Positions 1 to 48,629 of a DNA stretch of 64,000 nt are shown in pieces. Made by a program: the position numbers and the translations under genes. The stretch's first letter is position 1. Each line of letters opens with the position of its first letter. This DNA comes from Euglena gracilis. Its lineage: Eukaryota > Euglenida > Euglenophyceae > Euglenales. Location: positions 41,688,437 to 41,752,436 of the forward strand of contig CP154956.1 of the NCBI GenBank assembly GCA_039621445.1. The letters are read 5' to 3'. The notes beneath the pieces were generated by a model. That model was not told where the DNA came from. It saw nothing but the letters and a program-made list of their open reading frames with translations, and did no database searches.

Positions 1-210
1 TTGGCTGGGTTTTTTTCGAAACAGGTGTGACCCCCCGCCCTCTTCCCTGAGTTGTACACTCCCAGCCCTCCACCCCAAGGACAGCAGCCTGGCATCCCCC
101 CCCAACCCCTGGAACGCCGGTACGCATTCGGGGCCACGGCAACACCAGCCAGGGGAGGGGCGGCAAACCGTCCCCGGCAGCCGATTCCCCGCTGAACGAC
201 AGTGGCACAC

Positions 211-473
211 CTCCAGCGGCAGGCCGGGGGAGAGCTCCGAGGCCAGCTTGCCCACGACCTCCACCAGAGGAGGGCGGGCCCCCTGCCAACCCATGCAGAC
301 GGGGCGGTCCAACTCCGCCAACCCCGGCCGGAAGCCCAATTGAGAGGTGTGGGGGGGGGGGGGGCGGAGGGGGCCCGGGCGACACAGCTGGGAGAGCAGC
401 TCGTCCCTCAGCCAGGCCGAGACGTCCCCCCGGGGCAGGTCGGGGTCGGGCTGCGGTGGGGCGGCCGGGGGCC
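211..473 (-). CDS. Two candidate exons of an unidentified gene
   Basis: Two open minus-strand stretches have plausible splice borders. 386-473 follows a CCGCCACAG acceptor and includes GDVSAWLRDELLSQL. 211-312 ends at a CTGGAG|gtgtgc donor and includes PPLVEVVGKLASEL. A run of C with little coding character separates them. I recognise no domain. They lie downstream of the stop codon of the C2-like gene at 6424, so they belong to another gene that continues off the left edge. The phases of the two exons do not match directly, so an exon may be missing or a border wrong. Confidence 0.35.
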
Positions 474-1694
474 CTGTGGCGGCGAGGGTTGGGGGCGTGC
501 CCCCTGAGCACGGTGGGGGGGGGGGTGCCTCGGGGTGCCGCAGAGCACACAGACAAATGCCCCGCATAGAAAATGCAACGGAAGCGATCGAGGCACGCGT
601 GTGAAGTGGGATGCCATTGGGGGATTGCCAATGCTCACGGTTTCAAAGAACATTTGCGAAACACTGCCTTGCTCGTCTAAGAAATAAAGCATGTCATGAC
701 GATCCCCCAAATAATTTGTTGTCTAGGGAGCCAAAATCGGGCGAATAATTGGGCAGGTCTTTCAAAGTTGAAAAGACACAGAGACACCCAAACTGGAAAT
801 TTTTGCTTAAATGCCGAATCTTCGCCAGCAAATGAGAGGTCATTTGGGACCCACCAGATGTACGGGCCGAGTTAGATGGTCGTTGGGAGGTGACGGCGGG
901 GATCTGCTCTGCTCCTGCGCTTCCGCTTCCCGCGCAAGCCCTCACCTGGAGAGGAGAGGAACCAGCAGCAGCAGCCCTCCCTCCCCCAATGTGTTAGAGT
1001 GTTGGCAAAGAAGAGGTTTTGCAACCTCTGACCAGAGCCGACCAGCAAAAACAGCCCATCTCATCCCATCCCACCCATCCCACCCCCAGTGCACCTCCTC
1101 CCGAGACCATACAAAGGGGGGTTGGGGCCAACGTGCTGGGCCGGCTCTACTGCCCTTTTCATTGATGGTTAACAAGTCACCGCTATGGGGTGAAGCCCAG
1201 AGCTGCACAGGAAGGACAGGTGGGACAGAGGTTGAACCCGCCTGGGACATGGGACATGGGGGCACACCCTATCCCCCTATGGCACTTCACAAGCAAAAAT
1301 TCCTTCGGTGGCAGTCCTCTCCCCGGTCGGGACTTAACACAATTGCTCTTCAATCTCTTTTCCCTTGTGGGAGGGGCGCTGGGCGTCAAAGGCTTTGGGA
1401 TGGAAGAATGGGGTACAGGGAATGAAGAGATTCAAATCGTCGGTTAGTCGGAGGTGGGCAATGTTTTTCGAAGGACCACTAGATGCGATCGCTTTTCTGC
1501 TTCAAAGGTGCCAAAACGGGTCAATTTTTTAAAAAAAAGTTTGGCCACGGTGGTTGACAATGGACTATGCACCTCAAATTTTGGGTGCTGGAAATCGAAT
1601 CTTTAACTGTTTGCTACTTTTTGGCTTCTGGCCGGCTGGACCCGTGGGACTGTGGTTGGCGGGCGGGGTCCAAAATTGGAAAAGGGTGTGGTTT
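474..1694. other. Non-coding, no clear feature
   Basis: Mixed-composition sequence with no splice-bounded exon, repeat copy or RNA gene that I can recognise. Reading frames on both strands are short and lack domain signatures. Confidence 0.4.
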
Positions 1695-1912
1695 GTAAAC
1701 CCCCCCCAAATAACACCCCCCCCCGGTGTGTTATTTGGGCACCCGAACTGGGGCCCCAGGGGGGGGGTGTTATTTGGGGGGGGGGTGTTATTTTTACATG
1801 GAAAACCAAAGGAAAACAGGGGGGGTGTTATTTGGGCGCTCGAAATCGGCCCCCGAGGGGGGGGGTGTTATTTGGGGGGGGGGGGTTATTTGGGGGGGGT
1901 ACCTTGGCCCCA
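1695..1912. repeat. TTATTTGGGG foldback element, copy A
   Basis: Starts GTAAACCCCCCCCAAATAAC and ends with the inverse GTTATTTGGGGGGGGTAC. Internally it has the block CACCCGAACTGGGGCCC and the segment TTTTTACATGGAAAACC, both also present at 8055-8285. The ends are inverted repeats, so this looks like a short non-autonomous element or a family derived from one. Confidence 0.7.
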
Positions 1913-1986
1913 AACGCTGGCTGACGTTCAGGTTCTTCACCAAAAGAGTTCGTTATCAGCTGGGCCATTCGGTCGTGTCCGTAGAT

Positions 1987-2271
1987 CAGGGGTTTTTTTT
2001 AAGACCGGGGGGAGGGGGGGTCCCCCCATTCACCCACCCTGGGGCCCCCCCCCGGGGGGGGGGTCCTGGGGGAACCACAAAAAAATGGCTGAAGAATCGC
2101 GAAAAGTGCTAAAAATAGCACCTTTTCAAATTTTTTGGCGCCTTCGGCGCCGAAAAGTATATCCCACCCCCCTCCGGGGGGACTCCCCCTGGGGGGGGGG
2201 GGGGGCTCGGCCAGACCCACCCACCGTCCCCCCCCCCCCACGGGGGTCTACGACTAAAAAAAAAAACCCTG
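1987..2271. mobile_element. hAT-type MITE, copy 1
   Basis: Begins CAGGGGTTTTTTTTAAGACC and ends with its near inverse, GTCTACGACT then an A run and CCCTG. The flanks are ccgtagat on the left and acgtagat on the right, an 8-bp target duplication with one mismatch. A CAGGG-type end plus 8-bp duplication fits the hAT superfamily. No coding capacity. The interior has the hairpin GGCGCCTTCGGCGCC at about 2137-2151. Confidence 0.8.
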
Positions 2272-4790
2272 ACGTAGATCCCAGGAGTTGGATTTGGAAG
2301 CCTTGAGTGTCTGGAACTACTTGGAATTGGGGGGAGGGGCTTTAAAAAATTTCGGTCATCCAACCAGCTCATGGGTGACATAAGACTGATCATAACACCA
2401 AATGCCTTATAATCATGTATGTGCACCGCCGCTGCATTTCACCACATGCGTGACACGTCCAAATCCCGGTGGGGGGGGGCTCCAAAAAAATAAGTTTGGA
2501 ATCTCGGATTTCTTGATGCGAAGTCGGGGGCATTGCAGGTTTCGATGTTTGCTCATCCGCAAACCGATCGAAGGATTACAAAGGGGAAGTACAAAAAATG
2601 GCACGAGGGATGCCGATAGATGAAAAATGAAGGGACGCCGCCCGACTGACTTCGCGATGCGGATGCGGTGCTCCGGCCCCGGCCCCGGCCCTGGGCCTGG
2701 CACACAGCGGGCGGCACGCCTTCAGAAACACTTGGCGCCGTCTCCGCTGCCCGGGGCTGACGTGCGGCGACGCCTGCGGGCTGTCGGTCACCTCCCACGG
2801 CAGCCCTGCAGGAGTTGGGAGAGGGCACCGGCAGCCCATCCCAGCTGCTTTGGAGCGGATTCCCCCCAAAGTCGGGCCATCAAAAGGCATTTCCCAAAAT
2901 GTTTCCAAAAATGGGTTTCGGCACCGCGCACCGAAACCCACACCCAGGTCTCGGACTCTGGTACTCGAGGGGGTGCGGCCCCAGAACGACCCCTCAGACG
3001 GCCGTGAAGTTACCTCAAGCCTTTTCCAAATTACCTCCGGACCGCCCGCGCTCTAGGAAATGGCGATGCTGGAAACACCAGCCCGGAACGACTTGTGCAC
3101 ATCGCATGGCAGGATCGCGTGCACTTGCACACGTGGGAACAAACCCCCTCAAGCGCAGCTGCACATGATCTGACCCCCCAATTGCGCGTGCACGTGCGTA
3201 CGCTTGATGTGACGGATCGTGCGAACGTACACACGATCTGGCCTCTGCAATGTGGCGTGTGTATCAGCGGTGTATCCGAGGGCCTATACTGGAGGTGACT
3301 TAGGGCCGTGCGCACCTGCGCTGAGCCCTGAGTGGTTTCGAAACAAAAGTACGCCACTATGAGGGCAGTTTACAGGCTCGTCTGTAGACCCCTGTTGCGA
3401 CCTCCTCTCGAGAACCTTCAGCGCACACAGAGGTGTGACTTACCGTCCAGCAGAGGTGGGCTGTTCCAAACCGGAAGTAACGGCAACAGCATCAGCAAAA
3501 CTTCTGCCAAACGCAAACAGCCACACCACCTGAAGGTTCTTCCACCCTTGCCATCACACCAACAAGCTACATATGGGGCAAACCAGTTTGCACGCACATG
3601 CACCTGATTCAGCCAAAATCCTTGTCTTCAGGGCCATGCAAGAACCCACCCAACCGGGGGGCCTTCTGTGTTAAAAAGGCCTCCAGCCATCAGCGGCCTC
3701 ACCCCCGAAAGGACCAGGGGGCTTCTGGCTCACAGAATTGAACAGCGGAGACGGTCTGTTTCCTAAATGGTCGATCCCTTCTGCCCCCCTGCATGCTTGA
3801 ATGATTGCTTTCCAGCTCGCTGACATGAAATGAGGCTTTCCAGGGAGGGGACGGAGCTCATCACTGGAAGGGCGAAGTTTGGCAGAAGAGGAGACTGTGC
3901 CTAAGGTGCACTGTTTTTGTACACCATTGCTGAAGGCAGAATACCGACTTGCTGGGTCGCTGCCGCGGGGCGCGGGTCACCGGGGGCCCATTGGGGGTGG
4001 CGCACCGCCGCTGGGCTGGGGTTGGGGCAGGGGAGGGGACTGGCAGAGTGGCGGCCGGGGGGGGGGGGCAGGCTGGTCCGAGCCTTTCTGACCGTCCGTC
4101 AAATGCAAAACTGTTGCCGAGAAAACTACACCAGCTCTCGAGGACACCAAAAGGAAAAAAGCCCCGGTGGGGTTGGAGGGGGCCCCAGGCCCCTCCCCAT
4201 CCCGGCAGCTGCCGCAGCACGACTCCAGCGATGACAGGGACGGGGTGCGGCCGCCCACACCACGGGCTGGCCCCGGCCAGAGCGTCACTTAGCGCCCCCC
4301 CCCCCCCGGGGGGGAACCCACTGGCTGGAAAATGTGGGCTGGCTATCCTCCCCCCCCCCGGGGGCTCCCCGGCTGGGACTGGGCCCATCCAGTCCCAGCC
4401 GGCAGGAATTAAAAAAAAAAATCGAAGCTGCAACAAAAGCCAAAAAAAATCTGCCAAACACGCAGAATCAATGTTCGGCCACACATTTTGCCTTTTCCGA
4501 CCCATTTTTACCCGTTTTTCGGCCCGTTTTTGCACCCCTAAAGCACCATCCCGTCCCGCCGCCCTTTGGGTGGCTGGAAAATGAATCTCATCCAAGGGGG
4601 ACGGAGGGGTCCATGCCAGAAGAAGGCTGTTGGCTGGCTGGACCCCCCACCGGGGGGGATGGGGTGCCCTCCGGCTTAAGCGACGCCCTGGCCCCGGTCC
4701 CGGCCCCATCATCACCATCTCCGAGGGTGGGACACGCGCGACGGGCAGCGGACCTGGGGGATCAAGGGGTGGCGTTCCATGACCACACAT
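2272..4790. other. Non-coding with GC-rich palindromic stretches
   Basis: No supported exon. 2640-2860 and 3950-4260 are GC-rich and open on several frames, but I find no convincing splice-bounded product. 4285-4420 is a palindromic C/G-run region (cccactggctgg, cccagccgg) of the foldback type seen elsewhere in the window. Confidence 0.4.
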
Positions 4791-4799
4791 GGCAGGCAG

Positions 4800-5320
4800 T
4801 CTGGAGGCCCAACCCCAGGAGGAGGAGTGGAGGCTTCGTAGGAGGAGGCTCTAGAGCTTCCTTGAATGTCGTTCGAGGTCGCTTGAGGAGAGGCTCTAGC
4901 GCCTTCTCGTGTGTACATGCATGCATGCATTCTTTTTACGAATGTTGGCCTAACCTTATCCCTTTCACTAGCAACATGACTCCGTTTGTCTCCCACCCCC
5001 ATTGGTGTGCATGTTGACCTTTCCCCATCCCTTTCATTTTCAACATGACTCCGTTTATCTCCCGTGTCCTTCTTTTGGGCATGTTGACCTGAACTTACCC
5101 CTTAATTTTTGAGCACTAATATGGAGGAAACAGTTCTGGGTCTCGTGATGCAAGCATGCATATGATGCACACAGGAGGAGGCTCGAGATATCATTCGAGG
5201 TCGTTCGAGGAGGCTCGAGGAGGCTCGAGGAGCCGTTTTCAGCCCCCTGAGGGGGGGGGGCTTAAAAACGTTCCAGGAGGCTTGAACTCGAACGTTCGAT
5301 CTCGAATTCGAGCCTCCCCT
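4800..5320. repeat. TCGAGG-rich repeat with a tandem ~75-bp unit
   Basis: 4800-4900 and 5160-5320 are full of GAGGAGGCTCGAGG and GTCGTTCGAGG blocks; related blocks recur at 10030-10155 and 13310-13350. Between them, about 4935-5100 holds two and a half copies of a ~75-bp unit containing CAACATGACTCCGTTT and CATGTTGACCT. Confidence 0.6.
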
Positions 5321-5399
5321 GCCTGGGTGCCTGTCGGGTCGTCTGCTGAAATACAAAAAAATAATACCCCAAAAACAGAAAAGAATCACCCCTGAGGCA

Positions 5400-6334
5400 A
5401 AGTTCTGGGTAGATTAGCCGCACGACACCCATTGCTTGGTTGGTTCACAGCCCGTCACCAAATACCCCATCACAACCCCCTCCACACCACAATCACCACC
5501 GCCAACAAACCAGGAGCACACCCAAGCCGCAGAGTTTGTAATCAATCAGGACGGAGCCAACAGGCGACTGGTCATGGCCTGAGGACGATCATATAATGTC
5601 GTCAACCTTAGGCATCCCACCGTTAATGGTTGTCCCAATGCTGATTACAGTCAATGTGGTTTCTCAGAGACATGTAATCCCTCCCCTAAAAAGTGCACGG
5701 GTGCACACATTTTAAGAACGCAGCTTCAGACCCCAAGGGGTGTGCACTTATTAGGGCACTACGCGCTACGCACTTGTTAGGGCAAAGTGCAAAATGCCTA
5801 ATTTTCCACCACTCTTTCCCCCCCTTCTTGTGCTGACAGGCAATGAGTCAAATGTTTGTGTGTCAAATTTGGGCTTGGACAACAGAAATATTTGGTCCGA
5901 GAAAGACATTTTTGAGAATGTTGTGTGCTCTCTGACCTGAGATGCGAAAATGATTTCTCCTTTGGGGGGAGGTGCTTTTTAGGGAGGTAGTTTTGGATCC
6001 TTGGGGGGTGCACACTTAAAAGGGCACTGCGCAAAATTAGGGCACTGCGCACTTATTAGGGGGGTTTACCCCATTCCTCTCTTCAAGCTGGAAGGAGGTT
6101 GTAGCGTCGTGCTTTACCTTTTCTTTTCCCCGGGTCTGGGTGCTAGTGAAGACTTGGCCCACCGTCTGGGCAGAGCTACTGAAGCGTTACGAGATATGGA
6201 AGTGAGGGTGAACTTAGAAGCAACTGAATTCAATAGGAAGTGAGGTGAAGAGATTTAGACGTGGGTGGCGTTTGCACTCATCCATGCACGCAGGCAGGCA
6301 CACACACAGGCAGGCACACACACACACACCCACC

Positions 6335-6388
<54 letters not shown>

Positions 6389-6423
6389 AGGCAGTACACT
6401 TTAATTCGCCTTACTTTGGGAGG
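5400..6423. other. Non-coding 3' flank of the C2-like gene
   Basis: No exon supported. 5690-6070 has repeated short phrases of the form TTAGGGCACT.CGC. Pure (CA)n with some (CACC)n runs from about 6298 to 6387. Confidence 0.45.
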
Positions 6424-6533
6424 TCAAAGACCTGACAGCTGCAACCGCATCCGCTGCTCCTGGACCTTGATCCCCTCCATGCCCAGCAGTCCCCAGGCAT
6501 CGGCAGGCCCCACAGAGGAGTCCGCCTTGTCCC
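6424..6533 (-). CDS. C2-like protein, terminal exon
   Basis: Acceptor CCTCTTCAG, then 35 codons from DKADSSVGPADAW to MRLQLSGL and a TGA at 6424-6426. Confidence 0.7.
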
Positions 6534-8658
6534 CTGAAGAGGAACGTGGGAAATCAAACATTCAGCCCCTAACAAAGGCATCCTGTGTCATCTGATTTGA
6601 CGGAATCGCCACACACTCAGTGCACATTTCTGTGAATCTCTGAACGTTCAACACTCGACCAGGTCACCTTGCAAGCGATTTGCTAATCTGATGCCAAACA
6701 GTTCCAGACGTGTTTTTCCTTGTTTGGGTGGCTTTTTTTTCTTCCGGGGTTGGCCAACCCAACCAAAAGGAGTTTGGATTTGGAGGGTCCATTCTCTGAC
6801 CTCTCAGTTTCTGACCCGACGAGCCCCCCCATACCCGCCCAGTCCCGCTCGACCTTAGACGCGGCAACGAGAGGGTCTGTTTCTGTTTCGGGAGAGTGGC
6901 TGACAACGAAGCACCAACCAGCTGAATTGCACCAATTTCCCCCCTGGCACGCACTGCCTCGGGGGGAGGGGGTCGGTAACGCCTTAGAATTCAGGCCAAC
7001 GCAAACAGGAGCAGGTTGAGCGGGGGGGGGGGGGGGGCAGCCATCCAGCAACGCACGCAGGTGGGAGGGGCCGGCCTGGTTGATTGTTTGTCTATGGTTT
7101 TCTGGCACTAAACTGAATCCCCAAGAATGAAAAGCAGCGGCAGATGCAGGAGGTTGCGTCATATTGCACTGACCTATCCAGGCGGTGGCGGTCCCCAGCA
7201 CGACGTGGTCCCCCCCGGCCGCGGCGTACGCCAGGGACACGCGCAGGGGCAGGGGCCACTGCCGCCGCAGCTCCACCGCCCGCAGCTGGAAGAGGCAGGA
7301 CTTCCCCGCGCGGATGGCGACGGGCCGCGCGCTGCGATATGACGCCGGGGCTGCCCCCCCCCCCCCTCCCCACCCCCAATTGGACCCCCCCCCGGATCCA
7401 GCCATCTTGGGCGGGGGGGGGGGGGGGGGGCAACTGCCAGCTGGAACGGTGGGAGGGCCGGACTGTTTAAAGTGTCGGCATCAAACGCCAAGCTTTCTTG
7501 GGGGGGGGGGAAGGGTGAAAATGGTCAAAAATGGTGTTTGTGACGGGGCTTGGGAGTGCAACCTCCAAGTTTTTGGTGAGAAATTGCTGGATTTGGGCTC
7601 CATTGCCTGTTTTCTGGTCCCAGTGGGTGGGTGGACTTCGCCAGGCTGCCCAACTTCTCAGCAGACCCAGGGGGGACGACTGGGATCTGCTGGTTGGAAG
7701 AATGGTGCAGGCTGGCTGGACCCCCAGGCATTACTTTTTTGAAATAATTCAAATTATTTTCAAATAAATTTTAAATTCAAAATCCCTTTAAACCCCATTA
7801 AAAAAATCATTCTGCCAAAAGTCGCAAAATCTCTGCAAAAACAAGCCAACTCTGGGGAGAAAATAATGCCTGGTCGGTCCCCTCCAGCTTCAGCAATCCC
7901 CTGAAGGGAGGCACCCGGCAATGCAGAATAAAGACCGCAAAAAAAAGCAAACGTTCCGACAACGCATCTTTGGGCCAATCACTTCCAAAAATTTTTGCGA
8001 GCCAGCCCATTCCAAAGTGCTCATCTGTGCTGAAAAGGCACAAAAATGGGCACAGTAACCCCCCCCCCCAAATAACACCCCCCCGGTGTGTTATTTGGGC
8101 ACCCGAACTGGGGCCCTGGGGGGGGGTGTGTTATTTGGGGGGGGGGGGGTGTTATTTTTACATGGAAAACCAAAGGAAAACGGGGGGGGGGGGGTGTTAT
8201 TAGGGCGCTCGAAATTGGCCCCCGAGGGGGGGGGTGTTATTTGGGGGGGGGGTTATTTGGGGGGGTGTTATTTGGGGGGGTTTACAAAAAAAGGTATTAT
8301 AATTCTGAGCGAAATGCATTCCGGCAAATTGCATGCGGGGAAACTGATGACCAGGCAGTGGTGGAGACATGATACAAATATATATCCTGCCATACCCATT
8401 TCCACCCTTCAGGGCATCCGAAGGGGACACCGGGACGGCACTGCACGCCGGAGTTCACACACCACGGGGCACACCCATCCGCCGCAGCACGGCGCTCCGC
8501 GGGCCCCAGCAGGAGGGGGGGGAACGTCCAGAGTTGGACGGCCACCCGCAGCCGCGCAGCGTCGGTGTGTGCGGCCAGGCATTCCGCCTCGTGGCAGAAG
8601 ACCTCGAAGCTGAAGAGGCCCAGCCCCGCCTCCTCTGCCACCGTCATCGCCGGGCCAT
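6424..8658 (-). CDS. C2-like domain protein, last three exons
   Basis: Three minus-strand exons with mutually consistent phases: 8475-8658, 7174-7331 and 6424-6533, the last ending in TGA. The first encodes LGLFSFEVFC and LRVAVQLWTFPPLL; the second has GKSCLFQLRAVELRRQW, PLPLRVSLAY and HVVLGTATAWI. Alternating beta-strand patterns ending in a 'vLGtA.a.i' strand resemble a C2 sandwich, as in ciliary and centrosomal C2 proteins, but I cannot name the family. The C-terminal tail is short, acidic then helical (GIKVQEQRMRLQLSGL, stop). The gene starts upstream of 8658 and its 5' exons were not identified. The TTATTTGGGG foldback copy B lies in the first intron. Confidence 0.65.
7174..7331 (-). CDS. 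C2-like protein, penultimate exon
   Basis: 158 nt between a CATATCGCAG acceptor and an ATAG|gtcagt donor; the phase matches both neighbours. Encodes the most C2-like strand pattern of the gene. Confidence 0.7.
8055..8285. repeat. TTATTTGGGG foldback element, copy B
   Basis: Starts GTAACCCCCCCCCCAAATAA and ends TGTTATTTGGGGGGGTTTAC, inverse of each other. The interior matches copy A almost word for word over more than 150 bp. Confidence 0.75.
8475..8658 (-). CDS. C2-like protein, third-last exon
   Basis: Acceptor CCCCCCCACAG on the high side; donor after GCGGATGG|gtgtgcc on the low side. Length 184 nt (2 + 60 codons + 2), which joins in phase with 7174-7331. Confidence 0.65.
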
Positions 8659-9548
8659 CTGTGGGGGGGAGGGCACCCTTTGGGCCATTGTGGGGTCATT
8701 TGTGGTCACCCAACTTTGGCCAGTATGGGCCCCAGACTCCAACCTTCCTCACAGGATGGGAGCTTAAAAACCGGCACCTTAAAAACCGGCGATTTTCACG
8801 ACATTTTCGGGGGGAAATAGTAACATGAAATACGTATGAAATACATATGAAGTACATAAGTTGTCAACAGTTTTATCAAAAGGCAGGAAACACAAAATTT
8901 TTCATATTTGAATCATATGCCACTTTTCGTCCAAAAAAGGACAAAATGTTGGAGAGGAAGTTGGCAGGGACAGGGGCGAGGGGACCAACTCCCCACATGA
9001 GGCCAAGTTGGTGAGTACAAGCATTGAGGCCAGCCTCAGGGGTGAGACTGCAGACTGCAGACTGCACACGCCGACTCCCCCCCAATTTGACCCCCCCCAT
9101 TGAGAAGAACACTGACGGTGGCTGGGACGCTTTCTGTGACTGCAAAATCCCAAAAGTGAATTTTTTGCACGTTTTCGTTTTGTATGGCCAAGCATCATTA
9201 AAAAGCCACTCCTTGAAATATTTTCTCAACAAAATACGTCCAAAAGGGAGCCACTTGAGGGGTTGAAGTTCACACCGTCGTCCATCAACGCAAAACGTCA
9301 AAAACCAAAATGTTTTTGGCTTTTACTTTATTTTAATTTTTATTTTTTTGCCCCCGTTCGATCCCTAGATCGGCCTTTGGCCGTCCCTTAGGACTGGGGG
9401 TCCTTAAGGGGAGTTTCAAAACAAAAAAAAGTATGACAGAATCCTGTCATATATGGACCACCCTGGTGGTCCGTCGACCCATCACCCTCGGTTCTGTAGC
9501 GTGTCTGCTGCTCGTTGGCTGTCCCCTTCCAAGATCCCCCCCCCAACG
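8659..9548. other. Non-coding 5' side of the C2-like exons
   Basis: No exon with clear borders. Possible further 5' exons of the C2-like gene could hide here, but none is supported. Confidence 0.35.
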
Positions 9549-9739
<191 letters not shown>

Positions 9740-10269
9740 CCAAACACAATTTTTCACCGACCCCATACCACGGGATCACTTCCATTTTTCATCATCATAT
9801 CAGTCACTTTCATTTTGAAAACCAATTAGTCGCTACATCACTGGGTCGGTCACACTGGAATCCAGAAAAATTGACCGTGAATGTGAAGAAAATGGCGAAA
9901 TGAGAATTTCCAATGCCTTCTGCGCCGGATCACTTTGGTAGTGCGACCCCTGCCCCATGGGGGCTTTGGGCCAAAACCAGTCACTCTGAAAAGACCAGTC
10001 AGTCACGAGAGGGCTACGGCATGGTTACGGGGGATGGCCCATAGGAGGAGGGTTTCGACCCTCCTTGAATGTGCTCAAACGACAATTGAGGAGGGTCTGG
10101 ACCCTCCTCGGTCGTTCGAGGTCGTTCGAGGAGGTTCGAGCTCGAACCTACTGCTACGGCTACCCAGTCAGTCACCCCCTTCCCTGCATCGGGAGGGGGG
10201 GTCCAACAGTAAATAAACGATTGGATCCTCTCAACTCATCTGGAAAAACAACACTTGAGAATATTTCTG

Positions 10270-10899
10270 CCCCCCCCCCCCCTATGTCCAACGACCGGTA
10301 ACCTCTGTCCTCTGACCAGGGGCGGTCGTTGGACATAGGGTAGTGACCAAAAAGGTGTCCTCTGACCAGGGGGGTGGTCGTTGGACACGGGGTCGGGAAA
10401 AAAAAGTTTGCTGAAACCCCCCCCCAAACAGGTCAAAATTTTCCTTCGGGCGCTTTGCGCCCCCATTTCCAGCCCTGTCAACAAATATTTCCTCAAATAG
10501 CACCCAAAACGTACCTTCACGCCACGGGATTTCAAAAAAAACAAAGATATCCAGTCGACCATCCCTGCATTCCATCAACCATCTTCACTCCATCATACAA
10601 CCTAGCAAACACCCGAAAATGTCATGGTGGAATGTTGGGAGTGTGGTGAAGCTCCTTCAACAACCGCAAGAACTATCCCCCCGGTGGAGCGTAATGCACA
10701 AAACTCCCCAGAGGGAACATTATAATGGACGATGGGCTGCGGGGTGGAGGACAAGGGCGGAAGAAAAGCCTTTCAGGGCTGGCAAACCTCCGGTTTTCAC
10801 ACACCTGCAAAAAAAAACATCAAACCTCCGAAAAGGTGTCCTCTGACCAGGGGGGTGGTCGTTGGACATAGGGGGGTCGTTGGACATAGGGGGGGGGGG
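10270..10899. mobile_element. Element with CCCCTATGTCCAACGACC inverted ends
   Basis: Left end is a C run followed by CCTATGTCCAACGACC (about 10281-10296). The right end carries the inverse GGTCGTTGGACATAGG twice, ending in a G run. The phrase GTGTCCTCTGACCAGG occurs near both ends. About 630 bp, with no recognised transposase; the interior hairpin GGGCGCTTTGCGCCC is at about 10448. Likely non-autonomous. Confidence 0.65.
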
Positions 10900-12815
10900 T
10901 AGTTTTGGCTTGTCTTTTGGAATCAGTCAAACCGAAAGGGTTGCCTCTTCCAGTCCGCTTTCAAACGCATGGAATGCAGTGCAGAATCAATACGGGTCAG
11001 CCTTGGGAGTGATGGGAAGTCCACCGTGGGGTTGAGCACCGGTCAGTCGGGGTCACATCGGTCAGGCACAGCGTCGCTGGTGAGAGGGCGCCACGAATCG
11101 GGGGGGGGGGGGGCAGGGATATAGGCGCGAGGCAGCGGCTCAAAGGGGAGTTGGTGGACGTGGCGGAGGGACAATGTCCAGCAGGCATCTTGGCACCAAC
11201 AGGGGAACCAAAGCAAGAGAAAGCACCGAGGTGAAACCCAGATTTAAGCAACACTCAGGCCCCCAGGTGGTTTCGACCCCAGACCCACCCAACCAACCAA
11301 CCCCAGAGAGCTTTCCGGAAAAAAAAGTCCTGCTCCGATACTTCGGCCAAAATTCTGGTTGGGGACTCAATCATTTTCGCCCCTCTCTTCCTCGCTTTTC
11401 ATCCAGAGTTTTATTGTTATAATGACTGAAAAAAAAATCTCTTTCCATGGGGTGGGGGTGGGGACAGAAATTCTTTTTCTTTATTTCCTTGGGCGAAAAA
11501 AAAAATCCTCAGGTTTTGGGCATTGGTGTGGGGGTAATGAGGGGGGGGATGGAGGGGGATTTGGGGTCAACCTGTGAAGAACTATTTTCTTTGCAGAATT
11601 ACTTTCTTTATATAATTTTTTTTCTTCAGACATGGCCCGCGTACAAAATTGGATACCTACAGGAATGCTCCGCAGACGATCTGCGAAGGCTCCAGGGAAC
11701 CAGCCTCCACAGAGGTTCTGCGAGGTAACCAGCCTCTGCGGAAGATCCATGGAGGCTTCAGTAACCAAAAGTCAGGATTCCACATTTGCTGGTGCCCATT
11801 ATAATTTGGACGCTTTCAGGCTTTTTTAGACTCTGAAGGCATGAAGATTTACAAAGACTTTGAATATGGTGTATATTTTTCCAGAAATAGCAACTTCCAC
11901 ATCCTCCCTTGAAATTCAAACGGAATCCAAGTCGGCAGGATTTTTCTCCAAGTCGCCGGGAGGTGTCCCAAAAATTCACTTAACGTTCGAAAAATCGTCC
12001 AAAATATTTCTGCACCGTGAGCCTTGGAACCACCACATGCCGCAACCTCGAAAGGCATTCCATCAATTCTGAGACTTTGGTTTCGAGCTGAATGCCATTT
12101 TTACCTCACCTTAGCCCAACTTTGGTTCATTTCAGCACCAAAAAAAAGCATCACTATCCAGCACAAGAAATAAAATTTTGCAAATGGGTGCAAGGGGGGT
12201 TCAGGGAAACCTGCCCTTCGAGGTGGGGTGCCTTTCACGACACCCTGTTTCACATCCACCCTGGGGCTGGTTTGCCCAACCAGTAGCCCCTCCCCAAAAT
12301 AACACCCACGCCTTATTTTTGGTTCCGTTGCTGGAAACCTCCAGGGGGGTCTTATTCATGTGGGGGGGTCTTATTTTGGATTTTTTCTTGATCGACCTGG
12401 GCCTGAAAAACCATCATTTTCAGGTTCCCAAAAAACAATGTAATTTCGGTGCTTCGAGCCAAATGAAAGTTGGTATAATTTGACGTTAACCATGTTTTTT
12501 TTTTGCACTTCAAACTCCGAGAATCTTTGAAAGTGCACCATTTTCGTGTTTGAAATTGGGATTTTGGAAATTTTTCAGGGAAAATTTTCACCGCCCCTGG
12601 CGCTTCGCGACGTCAGTGGGTCTTATTATGGGGTGGAGCCTTGTCCCGGACTTTTGCTCGATCGGCCCAGGGGGATCTTATTTTGGGGAGGGGATTTTTG
12701 AGGGGGGGGTAGGTTTGTGCAACGCTGTGAAACATATCCCGGCATCAGAATGTGGGCCGGGGAGGGGGGCCGGGACAAGCCGCCTGCTGCCCAGACCCTC
12801 ACACCCACGCCATCG
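10900..12815. other. 3' flank of the tuberin gene
   Basis: No supported exon. 12290-12720 is a decayed repeat with TCTTATTTTGG phrases and the block CCGTTGCTGGAAACCTCCA, also found at 34995-35170. Confidence 0.5.

Positions 12816-48629
<35,814 letters not shown>

Noticed and set aside
2553-2941. GC-rich minus-strand frame as an exon
   Set aside because: No convincing donor/acceptor pair in phase and no recognisable motif.
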